Source of the DNA: Diacronema lutheri
Lineage: Eukaryota; Haptophyta; Pavlovophyceae; Pavlovales; Pavlovaceae
Assembly (NCBI GenBank): GCA_019448385.1
Contig: JAGTXO010000001.1
Coordinates: 558,001 to 622,000 of the forward strand
DNA length: 64,000 nt
Direction: 5' to 3'
Shown here in pieces: positions 10,417-20,828 of the stretch. Numbering within the stretch: position 1 is the first letter of the stretch; the number at the start of each line of letters is the position of its first letter. The position numbers were made by a program, and so were the translations under genes. The notes under the pieces are model-generated. The model had not been told where the DNA came from. It did no database searches and was given only the letters and a program-made list of their open reading frames with translations.

Positions 10417-13219
10417 CTAGCCGCGCAGCTTCGCGAGTCTCTGCGCGTGCTCGTACTTGCGCTTGTTCGCCTGCGAGACCTCTTCACGCAGCGCGGCGTA
10501 GAGGCGGTTGGCCTGCTTCTCGTCGCCCGCACACAACACCTGCTTGAACCAGAAGACGGGCTCCTTCACGATCGTCGGCCCGTCGACGTGCGCGGGCAGG
10601 ATGGCGGCCTGCGCCTTGAATTGGCCGCCCTTGGCCGAGCCCATCCACTCCTTGACGCGCTCGTGCGTCCACTTTGCGGGCGGGTGCAGGCTGGGCGCGA
10701 GCGCAACCTCCTCCGCATTCACGTACTCTGCCACCTCGCTACGGCTCTCGCTCGTGAGGTGATCGATGCCGCACATGGCGGTGACGGTGTGCAGCGTGTG
10801 GAGGGTATGCTCCGTGTCGGTACTTCCCGGGGAGACAGTCGCGAGCACGGCGGTCATCGCGTTCTCGGCGGTGAACGACTCGGCGAGCGCGCGCGTGAGC
10901 GCGTTCGCCTTGTATGGGACGAGCGCGCTGCTCTTCCCGCCCATCGCGCGCATGCACTCTTTGAGAGCGTAAAGCGACGCGTTGATCTGCGCGCCCTCCT
11001 TGCGCCGCTCAGCAGTGTGCCACATCGAGTCCTCCTTGCGCTCGGTGCCGGCGAGGTCGACGAGCACCAGCTTGCCGCACCGGCCCGCATCGGCGCTCGC
11101 ACTCTGCTCTACCCTCCCCGCATGCCACGGGCGCGCGGACCTGTCTGCTCTCTTTGTGCGCGGCTCGGGCGCGTCGGTGCAGAGCAGGTCGGCGGCAGGG
11201 GCGGCCGCGACCTCCTCGACGTAGATCTGCAGCATCGCATGCGAGCGCGAAGACGTGGCGTTCTGCGCCGTCTTCTCCGTCTTACGCCGCCGCTTGCACG
11301 CCTGCGGCGAGCGGGCGAGCGGAGCGAGATGCGGGCATGGTCGAGGCGAGGGCCGGTTGCCGCGCGCTGCCCGCTGCGCACCCGCACACAGTCGCGTGCG
11401 CGCGCACCTCGATCAGCTCGACCAGTTCAGCGGCTGAGTGGACACGTTGCTTGGTCGCACCAATGAGCTGTGCCGTGCCCTTCGCGTCCTCCTTTAGCGC
11501 AATCAGCTCGACCGACTTTGTGAGCAGGTCCGCCACGTGGTTGCCAAAAATTTCCACGAAGACGAGGGATACTGCGAGATCATCGCCCAACGCGCACGCC
11601 GCGTGAACCTCCTGCGCGCGGCACGCGGCGCGCACGCGCGCAGGCGGCGGTGGCGGCGGCGGCGTCGCGCGCAGCGCGCGCGGCTCAGCCCAGCTGAGGC
11701 GGCGCGTGCGCGCGCTCGGCTCGCGTCGGCCGGCCCGTCTGTGCGCGCGCGCGCCTCGAAGACCTGCGCGGACGCCATTTCTTCGATCGCGTTGCACGTG
11801 AACGTTTTGCCAGAGCCGGTCTGCCCAAAGGAGAAGATGGTCGAGATGCCGCCGTCGACGGCGCGCGAGACGAGCGGGCGCGCCATCGCCTCGTACACGT
11901 CCTCGGACGTCGATCCGTCGCCGAACACGCCATGGCCTGCGATCGCAATGTTCCGGATGAACATGCGATGGAGGTCAGCCTCGGTGAGGCAGTTGTGCAC
12001 GACGAGCTGCTGCACCGCGCTACCCTCGTCCCTTGGCGAGGGCACCGAAACGACCTCGTAGTCGCCCTTCGCCTCCTCGCGCTCAAACATTGGGCGCTTC
12101 CGGATAAACACGCGCAGCGCCTGCCGGCGCGCGTCCGCCGTGCCGTTGCCGTTCGGCAGACTGAACGAGGCGCAGCCGTCGAGCTGCGATGCGCGCCACG
12201 CGGCGATGGCGGGGATGTACGAGCGCGCCTTGTCGCGACGGAGCTGGCGCTTGTCGAACATCTGGCGCGTGCTCTTATCCTTGTCGCCGCCGTCGTACGG
12301 GTTGGGCGCGCCCTGCAGGCCCTTGGTCGAGGGCGGGTGGCTGGGCTGCCGCGCACCCGCTGGTCTGTCCGCGCCGCGCTTGCCGCGGCCGGGCGAAGGC
12401 GCACGCGTGCCGTTGGGCGGGGCGGGCGGCGCGAGCGTCGGTGCGCTCGGCGTCATGGCTGCCGCAAGCGAGCTGTACTGTGCGCCCGTCGGCGCGGGCG
12501 GCGACGTCGGCTTCGCGGACGGCGAGCGCGCCGCCGGCTGTGGCAGGCGCGCCGCTGGCGAGCGTGCGCGCGACGGCGCGAAGGTGAACGTGGGCTCGCT
12601 CGTCGCGGTCGGCGACGGTGGCGACGCGACGGGTACGTGCGCGCGCGACGGCACAATGTTCACCGGCACGTCAAACGCGAGCTCGCTCGACGCGCGCTTG
12701 TCCGCCACGAGCTCGCTTTGCGTGCGCTCGCCCTCGTCGAGCGGCTCGTCGGCTGCCGACTTGCTCGGCGTGCGCTGGCGCGGTGCGGTCTGAGCGTGAG
12801 CCGGCGGCGCGGCGTGCGCATCGTGAACGGTTTTGAGGATGTGCGCCTCCTTCGCGTCATACTCCTCCTGAGTGAGGTAGTCCCAGTCTGCGCCACGCGC
12901 GAGCGGGATGTGGACTGCGGTCGGCCGGCGCGCCCGCGGCGCGGCGCGGTGCAGGAGCGGCGCCCGGTGCGCGGCGCGCGCAGCGCGCACAGAGCAGCTC
13001 GCGCAACTGGCGGAGCGCGTGCAGGTCGCGGTCGTTGAGACCGAGCGCCTCAAGATCGTCCTCCTCGGTCGGCGCGTCGCCGGCGCCATCGTCGGTGTGC
13101 GCGCTAGGGTCCGCGCCAGTGCCGGCCGCGAGGCTCTGCACGAATGCAGTGACCGCGGCCACCTGCTTGTCAAACTCAACGCTTACTTCGGCAGCCAAGC
13201 GGGCGAGGTACTCCATCAC
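10417..13219 (-). CDS. Kinesin-13-type motor protein
   Basis: Exons on the minus strand are 13219-12991, 12914-11755, 11611-11408 and 11301-10417, giving 825 residues. A Pro/Ala-rich N-terminal region of about 340 residues precedes the motor. Motor motifs are the P-loop GQTGSGKTFT (about residue 440), switch I 'NATSSRSHAM', switch II 'LVDLAGTERK' and 'ALKECMRAM', the last typical of kinesin-13/MCAK, which depolymerises microtubule ends at spindles and flagella. Residues after the motor ('KWTHERVKEWMG...HVDG') look like a SAM-type helical domain. The intron 11754-11612 is read as GC-AG because that keeps 'SAQVFEEVHAA', conserved in kinesins. An insert of about 20 residues sits between the SRSH and DLAG motifs. 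The stop is 57 bp from the convergent TBP-like gene. Confidence 0.88.
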
Positions 13220-13355
13220 TCCTGCCCGCTACAGGTCGAAAATTGCCGCGCCTCGTCCTCGTCGGTGCTGGGTGCGGCGCTCGGGGGGAAATCACCCTGG
13301 TACTTTCCCGGTCTTCCAAAACAATTCAGCTCATCGGTGCAGAAACGGCTTCACG

Positions 13356-14279
13356 ATGAGCGGCGCTCGCGGGCGCCCGTTCTCGGCGCCGTCGCGAAGC
13401 CGCGCACCTCGCCCGGTCGGCGTGGCCAACCACGCCCACCCCTTTTACAACTTGAACTACGTCTCCACCTACATCCACGATTGTGCGCACGCGAGCTCGC
13501 TCCTGTGGCGCGGCGCGCCGCGCCGCCGCTCACGCGGTCGGCCGCGTCGCGCCGCCCGACGCGCAGACACGGGACCAAAGGCGTACCCAATGCGGCGGTT
13601 CAAAGCACTCGATTTTCAGGGCTATCCCGTGCCGTACGCGCACGACCGCGGCGCGGACACGCCTGGGCGCTTCGAGTCGTCGGCGCACCGCCACTTCCCG
13701 CAGCACGACGCGAGCGCGGCGTGGGTGCCGCGGCGAAGCGCGCACGACTTCCAGGGGCGGCCAACGCCCTATGCTTTGGACGGCCGCCTCGCCGACACGC
13801 CCGATAGGTATGTGAGCGCGGCACACCGCCAGTTCCGAGACCGCACGTCGCACGCGGCGCAGGTCGAGCGGAGGCAGGCCTTCGACTTTTCGGGCAAGCC
13901 CGTCCCCTTCGCCACGGACGAGGATGACCACGGCGGCGTGGACGACGGCGGCGTTGACTCAAACGGGCGCTATGTCTCCGCGACGCAGCGGCTGTACCGC
14001 GCGCGACAGGGCGGTGACGGGCGGCCGCCCGAGCGCGCGCGCGCGCCGCGCCAGCACGGCCGACCATTCGCGACTGACGATGGCGGAGGTCGCGGCGAAT
14101 ACGGCGAGGGTCAATCGTTGCGCACGCCGGCCGGCGTGGGCTCCGCCGAGCCGTCCTCGCGCCTCTCGGGCGGCGCCGGCGAGTGGAGCACGGAGCACCG
14201 CGCGCATTTTGTCACAAAGGACCTGCTCGCCGCGCGCCCGAGGCGGCGCGAGAGATTCGACGGCGGCTTCAACCCGTGA
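13356..14279 (+). CDS. Repeat protein of unknown function (DFxGxPxPY repeats)
   Basis: Two exons, 13356-13482 and 13567-14279, give 279 residues. The 84-bp intron (GTGCGC...GCAG) is a multiple of three, so retention would also keep the frame. From residue about 51 the protein consists of units of about 46 residues: 'ALDFQGYPVPYAHDRGADTP', 'AHDFQGRPTPYALDGRLADTP' and 'AFDFSGKPVPFATDEDDHGG', each followed by [RY]-[FY]-x-S-[AS]-x-[HQ]-R and an aromatic; a fourth copy near the end is degenerate. I do not recognise the family. Short aromatic and proline repeats of this type occur in microtubule-associated ciliary proteins, but that is only a suggestion. It is divergent from the kinesin gene, with 136 bp between start codons. 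Confidence 0.75.
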   Translation: MSGARGRPFSAPSRSRAPRPVGVANHAHPFYNLNYVSTYIHDCAHASSLLWRGAPRRRSRGRPRRAARRADTGPKAYPMRRFKALDFQGYPVPYAHDRGADTPGRFESSAHRHFPQHDASAAWVPRRSAHDFQGRPTPYALDGRLADTPDRYVSAAHRQFRDRTSHAAQVERRQAFDFSGKPVPFATDEDDHGGVDDGGVDSNGRYVSATQRLYRARQGGDGRPPERARAPRQHGRPFATDDGGGRGEYGEGQSLRTPAGVGSAEPSSRLSGGAGEWSTEHRAHFVTKDLLAARPRRRERFDGGFNP

Positions 14280-14438
14280 GAGGGCGGCCGTTGGGCCGAA
14301 TGTGGGCTTGGCATTGCCCCGACGGGTCCGCATGCACGTCCTGCAGCAGTGCGAAAGCCGGCACTGACTGTCCGTGAGAAACGGCACGGACTGAGACTGA
14401 CGCGCGCGGCTGTCGCCCGCGCCCCACGCGGTGCTGAG

Positions 14439-17369
14439 ATGCTACGCCTGATCCATCCGAAGACGCTCGCAGGCGCGAGCGTGCACCGCGAGCAGCCTCT
14501 GCGGCGGCATCTCGCGGCCGCGCTCTTCATTGCGCTCTACGCCATCGCCCTGCAGTCCGCCTACCAGACCGCGGGCGAGCCGTACCGCGTTGCCGTCGCG
14601 CAGCGCGAGCGCCTCGACGCGCTCGAGCGCGAAAAGGCGAACGCCACAGCCACGCAGGCCCAGCTCGCGGATCCGGGCGAGGCCGTAGAGGCCGTGAAGC
14701 CTGTCGCCGTGCCCGACGTGTTCATTTTTGGCGACGAGTCCGATTGGCCCGCCGCTGGCGAGGCGGGCACGGCGCCGGCCGCGGCTGGCTCGGCCAACGC
14801 GACGGACACCGCCGAGCTGCTCAAGGCGGAGCGGCCGCTGCCGCACGAGTGGCTACCGAACGCGTGGGTCTGCGTGGGCATCTTCCTGCTGTGCACCTCG
14901 CACGCGCTCTTCTATCTCATGTGCCACTGGTCCGTCGACTGGAAGGTGCGCGTCTTCTTCGCGCACGCGCACGCGCTGCACGAGGGGTGCTACGTGCGCT
15001 TCAAGCCGCAGCCGCACAAGGGGAAGGCGGCGCTCGTGCGGCTCGCGCGCTCGGCGCGCACCGGCAACCTCGTGTGCGAGTTCCAGCGCCAGCAGTACGA
15101 GCTGCTCGACGCTGCGCGCGCGCGCGCGGAGGACGCCACGGCTGAGCTGAGCGAGGACCCGAGCGCTCAGACGGCGATTCGGCTCGTCAGCCCACCGATC
15201 GATCGGCCGCTCGGCTATTATGCGACGCAGTCGACCGGGCTGCGGAGCGTCGAGGACGTGCACGCGCGCACCGAGGCGTTCGGTCCGAATATCATCGCAG
15301 TGCGCACACCGTCGTTTCTCGAGCTGTACGTTGAGCAGCTTCTCTCGCCCCTCGCAATCTTCCAGATCTTCACGTCGCTGCTTTGGCTGCTCGACGCGGT
15401 CTCGCTCGGCTTCACCGCGTTCCAGGTGGCGTCAATCCTTCTCCTCGAGAGCACGACCGTCTTCCAGCGCCAGCGTATGCTCAAAATGCTTAACCAAATG
15501 TCCGCAAAGCCCTACTCGCTCCACGTCTTCCGACTGGGCGCGTGGACGCATCTCCCGACGACCGCGCTGCTTCCCGGTGACCTGGTCTCGCTGCGCCCGC
15601 CGGCGAAGAAGCCGGAGGGCGCCGCGCAGAAGCAGCTCGAGGCGCCGAAGCCCGCAGGCCCCGTCATCTCCGAGCCCGGCGCGCCGCCCGCCGGCGCGCC
15701 GCCCACCGCCGACGGCGGAGCGGATGCTGTGCCGTGCGACTGCGTGCTCGTGCGCGGCACGGCCGTCGTCAACGAAGCGTCGCTCACGGGCGAGAGCGTG
15801 CCGCAGATGAAGGACCGGCTTGCCGCCGACGGGCCCGCTGCGTCGCGCGCCTTTGATATGAACGGCGAGGACCGCGTGCACACCCTCTTTGCGGGCACGA
15901 CAATCATGTCCGCCGCGCCGGGTGGCGCGGTCGACGGCGCGCGCGGCGCGGACGCGGCGGTGGCGGGCGGCGGCGGCGGCGAGGGCGCGCCGGGCGTGCC
16001 GCCCACGCCCGACGGCGGCTGCTTGTGCGTTGTGTTGCGCACGGGCTTCTCGAGCTCGCAGGGCGAGCTGATGCAGATGATCGAGTTCTCGCAGCAGACC
16101 GTTTCCGACGACTCGCGCGAGACGCTCTGCGCCCTCGGGCTGCTGCTCGCGTTCGCGCTCGCGTCGTCGGCGTACGTGCTTCACAAGGGGATGGAGCGCG
16201 GTGACCGCACGACGCACGAGCTGCTGCTCAAGTGCGTGATCATCATCACTTCCGTTGTGCCACGCCATCTGCCCATGCAGACAGCGATGGCCGTCAACAC
16301 GGCGCTGATGGCCCTGATGAAGAAGGGCATCTTTTGTACCGAGCCCTACCGTGTGCCGTTCGCGGGCAAGATCGACTCGGTGCTCTTCGACAAGACGGGT
16401 ACGCTCACGTCCGACAAGCTCGTGCCCGTCGGTGTGGTCAACGCCGCCGCCGGCGCCGCGCCGCCAGCGCAAGTCGAGGTGCGGCACGCGTCGATGGAGT
16501 GCGCGATCGTGCTCGCGGGCTGCCACTCGCTCGTCTCCGTCGCCGACGTCGCCGAGCTGGTGGGCGATCCGATCGAACTCGCCGCGCTCGAAGGGCTGCA
16601 ATGGAGCTACTCGCACGCGGCGCAGACGGCGACGCCCGGCGCGACCGCGCTCGTTGAGAGGGCCATCGCCGCCAAGCGGCAGAAGCTCGCCGAAGCGGCT
16701 GCGGCGGCCGCCGCGGCGGCGGCCGCACAGCCGGCGTCACCGTTCGGCGCGCCGGCCGCGCCGCCGCCGGGGCAGCGCGCCGCCGACGAGGCAGAGATCA
16801 CCGCGGCCGAGGCGAAGCTCGCCGAACTGCGCGCCGAGGCCGCGCGGTGTGAGGTGCGGTCTGTGCGCATCCTTGCGCGTCACCACTTCTCGTCGGCGCT
16901 GCAGCGTATGTCGACGGTCGTCGCCGTGAGCACGCGCGACGGCCGCATCGAGACGCGCTGCCTTGTGAAGGGCTCGCCTGAGGCGGTGGGCGCGCTGCTC
17001 GCGCCCGGCGCCGAGCCGAGTTGGTACGACGGCACGCACCGTGCCCTCGCTGAGCGGGGGATGCGTGTCCTCGCCCTCGGCTTCAAGGTGGCGGAGACGG
17101 GAGCGGCGGGATGGGCTCGCGACGAGGTTGAGAGTGCGCTACACTTTGCCGGATTCATCGCCTTCGCGTGCAAGGTGCGCGCACGCCCGCGAGACGCGCG
17201 CACCGCCGGGCCGCCGAGCCGCCGAGCCGCCGAGCCGCGCCACTCGGCGCAGAGCGGGTGCACACAGCGTCGTGTGACCATGCCGGCTGGGGGGGGGGGG
17301 GGGGGGGGGGGTCGTGTGACTGTGCCGGCTGTGCCAATCAGCCACGATGCGTGGGACCCTCGGAGATGG

Positions 17370-17409
<40 letters not shown>

Positions 17410-20098
17410 TGCGTGCACCTTTCTCGCGCGCGCACACGCGCACCCAGCGCTCCAATGCCGGCCGCCCCTTTTGAAATGGGCGGGCGGTCAAAAGCGACGA
17501 CTTTGTACTCTCCTGGCAGATTGGCACGCGGACACGGCAGGGGCGCGCCAAAGAGCGCGAGCGCGCATCGCAGCCCCCATGCTGCGCCATGCGCCCTGCC
17601 GGCCGCACACTCGCACGCCGCCGTTCACGTGCTGCATGCGTCGCGGCCCGCCTGCCCGACCCCGCACCTGCCCGACCCCGCGCCTGCCCGAGCACAAGCT
17701 CGCCAAGCACTTCACTCGTCGCTTCGGCCGTGCGTCTCCCCGCCACCGCGTGCGCGCCCACTGCCCCCACCTCCCGTGTGCAGACGCGCTCCGACTCTGC
17801 AATGGTCGTCGGCGCGCTTCTCGAGTCGGCGCACGCGGTGGTGATGGTGACGGGTGACGCGCCGCTCACCGCGTTGCACGTCGCCAAGGAGGTGTGCATC
17901 TGCGCGCACGACAAGCGCGAGCTGCTCCTCGCCACGCGGCCGAGCGGAGACGGCGTGCACTGGGTGCGCGCCGTCGGCGCCGAGCGCACGCCCGTCGCCG
18001 ACTTCACGATCGAGTCGGTGAGTACGCTCTGCACGCAGTATGAGCTGATGACCACTGACGCCGCGCTCGATGCCGCACTTGACGCGCATGGCGACGGCGT
18101 GCTCGGCGTCCTCGACGCGTTCAAGGTGTTCGCGCGCATGTCTCCGCACGGCAAGGCGCGCGTGATTCGCGCGCTGCAGGAGCGTAACGGCCGGCGCGTG
18201 CTCATGTGCGGCGACGGCGGGAACGACGTAGGCGCGCTCAAGCAGGCGGACGTGGGTCTCGCTCTGCTCTCTGGGTACGGCGACCAGAACACGAGCGGCG
18301 AGGAGGCGAGGCCGGACGGCAAGGGCGGCGGCGCGCTCACTGGCGGCAAGGCGGAGGAGCTGCTCAACTCGCAGACGCTCGACCTCGCGCGCAAGGCGGC
18401 GGTGGCCGCGCAGCTCACGCGCACCGCCCTCGCCGCCAAGCAGCGCGAGCTGCAGGGCAAGCAGGCCCAATGGCTGCAGGAGGGGCTCGCCGCGCGCGAG
18501 GCCGCTGGCCTGTCCATGGGCGTGATGGGCCACGTCGCCGTCGTCAAGGCGAGCACGATCCGCCTCCGTCAGGTGCGCGCGCGGCCGCGCGTGGCGTCCG
18601 CGCGCAACGCGCGGACGCACGCGCTCACACCGCGCGCGCGCGCCGCCGCCGCCGCTTTGGGGTGCGTGACGCCGCAGGAGCTCGTAACGGAGCGTCGCCG
18701 CCTCGCCGCGCTGCACGGCAACGTCTTCGACGCGCAGCGCGACGCGCTCTCGAAGATGACCGCCGAGCTGGGCGCCGACGACCCGATGATGCTCGTGCGG
18801 CCGGGGGACGCGTCGGTCGCGGCACCATTCACCTCGCGCTCGCCCTCCGTGCGCAACATCGTCGACCTGATCCGGCAGGGGCGGTGCACGTTGCTCTCTG
18901 CGCTGCAGCAGCAGCAGATCATGATGCTCGAGTCGCTCATCTCGGCGTACGTTCTCTCCGCCCTTTCGCTCGAGGGCGCGCGCTCGTCTGAGCGGCAGAT
19001 GATCGCTTCGAGCTGGCTGCTGATGATCGCGGGGATCGCCTTCTCGTACGCGACGCCCGTCGAGAAAATGCACCCAGAGAGGCCGCTGCGCCGGCTCTTC
19101 CATCCAGCCATCTTCTTCTCGATGGTCGGACAGGCGCTCATCCACCTGTGGTGCATGCGCACAGCGGTGAACATGGCCACCGCGGAGATGGGCCCGGCCA
19201 AGCTCGCGGAGGTCGTCGAGTTTCACCGGCGCGAGAGACTGCGCGAGCTCAAGGAGGCCAACCAAGCCAAGGCGCAGGAGGAGGGCGACTGGATGGCCGC
19301 GAGCATGGCGATCTGGTCGACGCCTTTCTTGCCGAACCTGCTCAACACGTGCGTGTTCCTCGTCGAGACGTCGCAGTGCGTGGCGATTCTGCTCGTCAAC
19401 TACAAGGGGCGGCCATGGATGAAGGGCATCACCGAGAACCACCCGCTCTTCCTCTCGCTCTTCGCGACGGTGATCGGCACCGCCGCGCTCTCGTGGTCCG
19501 TCTTCCCCGAGCTCAACAAGCTGATCCACCTCGAGCCCTTCCCCGACGACAGCTTCCGGCTGCGCGTACGAGCGCACGCTGCGCCCTCGCACACGCGCGC
19601 GCGCACCTTGCCGACGCTCGCGTGGCGCGGCGCTGCATTCCCCGGGCCCTTTGGATGCGCGCGCGCGCAGGTGATGTGGCTGGTCCTGCTCAGTCTGGGC
19701 GGCACCTTTGTGTGGGACCGACTTTGCATCTTCATGTTCGCACCAAACGTCTTCAAGGCCCTCGCGCAGGAGGCCAATGAGCTCAAACTCGTGCGCGCGC
19801 CAGATCACGCGGCGTGCGCGGAGAGCGGCCGAGCGCCGCGCCTGCGCCGCCACGCCCTGCGCGGTGTGCTGACCACGCCGGCTCGCGCCCGCGCGCGCCA
19901 TGCGTGCAGGCCGACCTGCTGCCCGCCGTGCAGACGCTCGGCAAGGTTGTGCTCGTGATGGCCGTCCTCGGCTCAGGCAATTTGATCGTGATGGGCCTGT
20001 GCTACTACGCGTACCGCAAGATGTCGTCGATGCAGCCGGCGGCTGCGGGCGGCGTGGGCGCGCCGACGGTGACTGGCGCCGCAACACGGGCCGCCTAG
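14439..20098 (+). CDS. P5A-type ATPase (Spf1/ATP13A1 family)
   Basis: Exons 14439-17174, 17784-18572, 18678-19565, 19671-19790 and 19910-20098 give 1,573 residues, longer than the usual 1,200 because of Ala/Gly-rich inserts. P5A-ATPases sit in the endoplasmic reticulum and remove misinserted transmembrane helices. Seen here: 'NEASLTGES' in the actuator domain, the phosphorylated aspartate D651 in DKTGTLTSD, 'CTEPYRVPFAGKID' as in P5A proteins, 'MVTGDAPLTALHVAKEV', the hinge 'CGDGGNDVGALKQADVG' and C-terminal helices. Two hallmark positions differ: the M4 motif PPELP reads PRHLP (608-612) and GDGTND reads GDGGND. The first intron (609 bp) holds G-runs of 23 and 35. The start at 14439 (MLRLIHPKTL) fits the family N-terminus. 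Confidence 0.92.
17289..17407. repeat. Two long poly-G runs inside P5A intron 1
   Basis: G-runs at 17289-17311 (23 bases) and 17373-17407 (35 bases). The sequence GTCGTGTGAC followed by 'catgccggct' or 'tgtgccggct' occurs on both sides of the first run, a local duplication. Just upstream, GCCGAGCC is repeated several times. Exact run lengths in an assembly are unreliable. Confidence 0.9.
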
Positions 20099-20120
20099 CG
20101 CCTCATACTGTCATGGCCAC

Positions 20121-20828
20121 TCAGTGCCCCACTGTGGGGTGGTACCAGCAAAGGCGGTTTGGCAGCCTGACGATTGGCGCAATCGTGCTCCACCAGCTGA
20201 CAAGGTAGGATCCGCCGCCGGACGGCTCGACGCCGCCGGCTGAGCGTGCGGACCGCATCAGCGCCATCAAGTTTTCCGTTCGGCACGGGTGCAGCGCAAA
20301 GCACGGAGTGCCAAGCACCGGGTGCTCCACCTCGGTGAACACGAACGGCGAGTTGCGATGGGCGTGCATGTCCGCGCTCAGGTGCGCCCAGACCTCATCT
20401 GTGCTCAGCGCCGATCCGTCGCAGTGTCGCGCGAGGACGAGGAGCGTCGGCTGGCAAAAGGTTGGGTCCAGCACGATGTGATAGTGCACGCGGTGCGCAG
20501 GTGCATCTTGCTGCGTGTCTGACGTGCAACGTCGCGCGGCGGCATCTCCTTCCTCCGCCCAGAGCGCGTCCGCATCGACTGCGCTCTCGAGCTGCGCGCT
20601 GCGCTGCGCCGCGGCTGCGCAATTCGGACAGCAAGGCGCGGGCACGGCAGCGCTCCCGCACACGTAGCCCGGCCGATCGCCACCGTCCACCCAGGCCCAG
20701 CCGAGACCGGACGGAGCGAGCAGCTCCACAAACTGCCGGGCCTGCCCCTCGAACTCCGCGTCCGAGAGGCCTCCGTCCAACGCGGCCGCCATTCGAGAAC
20801 GGTTTTGAATCTCGAGCAGCGATGGCAT
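20121..20828 (-). CDS. ATG10: Autophagy E2-like conjugating enzyme Atg10
   Basis: Single exon, 235 residues. Atg10 is the E2-like enzyme that conjugates the ubiquitin-like protein Atg12 to Atg5. The C-terminal half matches the family in order: 'HYHIVLDPTFCQPTLLVLA', 'STDEVWAHL', 'EHPVLGTPCFALHPC' with the catalytic cysteine C182 in the HPC motif, and 'YLVSWWSTIAPIVRL'. A CCPNC stretch near residue 66-70 is an added feature in a poorly conserved insert. The frame is open far upstream, but the ATG at 20828 (MPSLLEIQNR) gives the normal size for the family. That start overlaps the divergent MFS start by 7 bp. The stop lies 22 bp from the P5A stop. Confidence 0.85.
   Translation of the reverse strand: MPSLLEIQNRSRMAAALDGGLSDAEFEGQARQFVELLAPSGLGWAWVDGGDRPGYVCGSAAVPAPCCPNCAAAAQRSAQLESAVDADALWAEEGDAAARRCTSDTQQDAPAHRVHYHIVLDPTFCQPTLLVLARHCDGSALSTDEVWAHLSADMHAHRNSPFVFTEVEHPVLGTPCFALHPCRTENLMALMRSARSAGGVEPSGGGSYLVSWWSTIAPIVRLPNRLCWYHPTVGH

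Noticed and set aside
11095-11160. A possible extra short intron in the kinesin, between the SRSH and DLAG motifs
   Set aside because: A GT...AG pair exists but the interval would be only about 40 bases and the frame stays open; kept as an in-frame insert.
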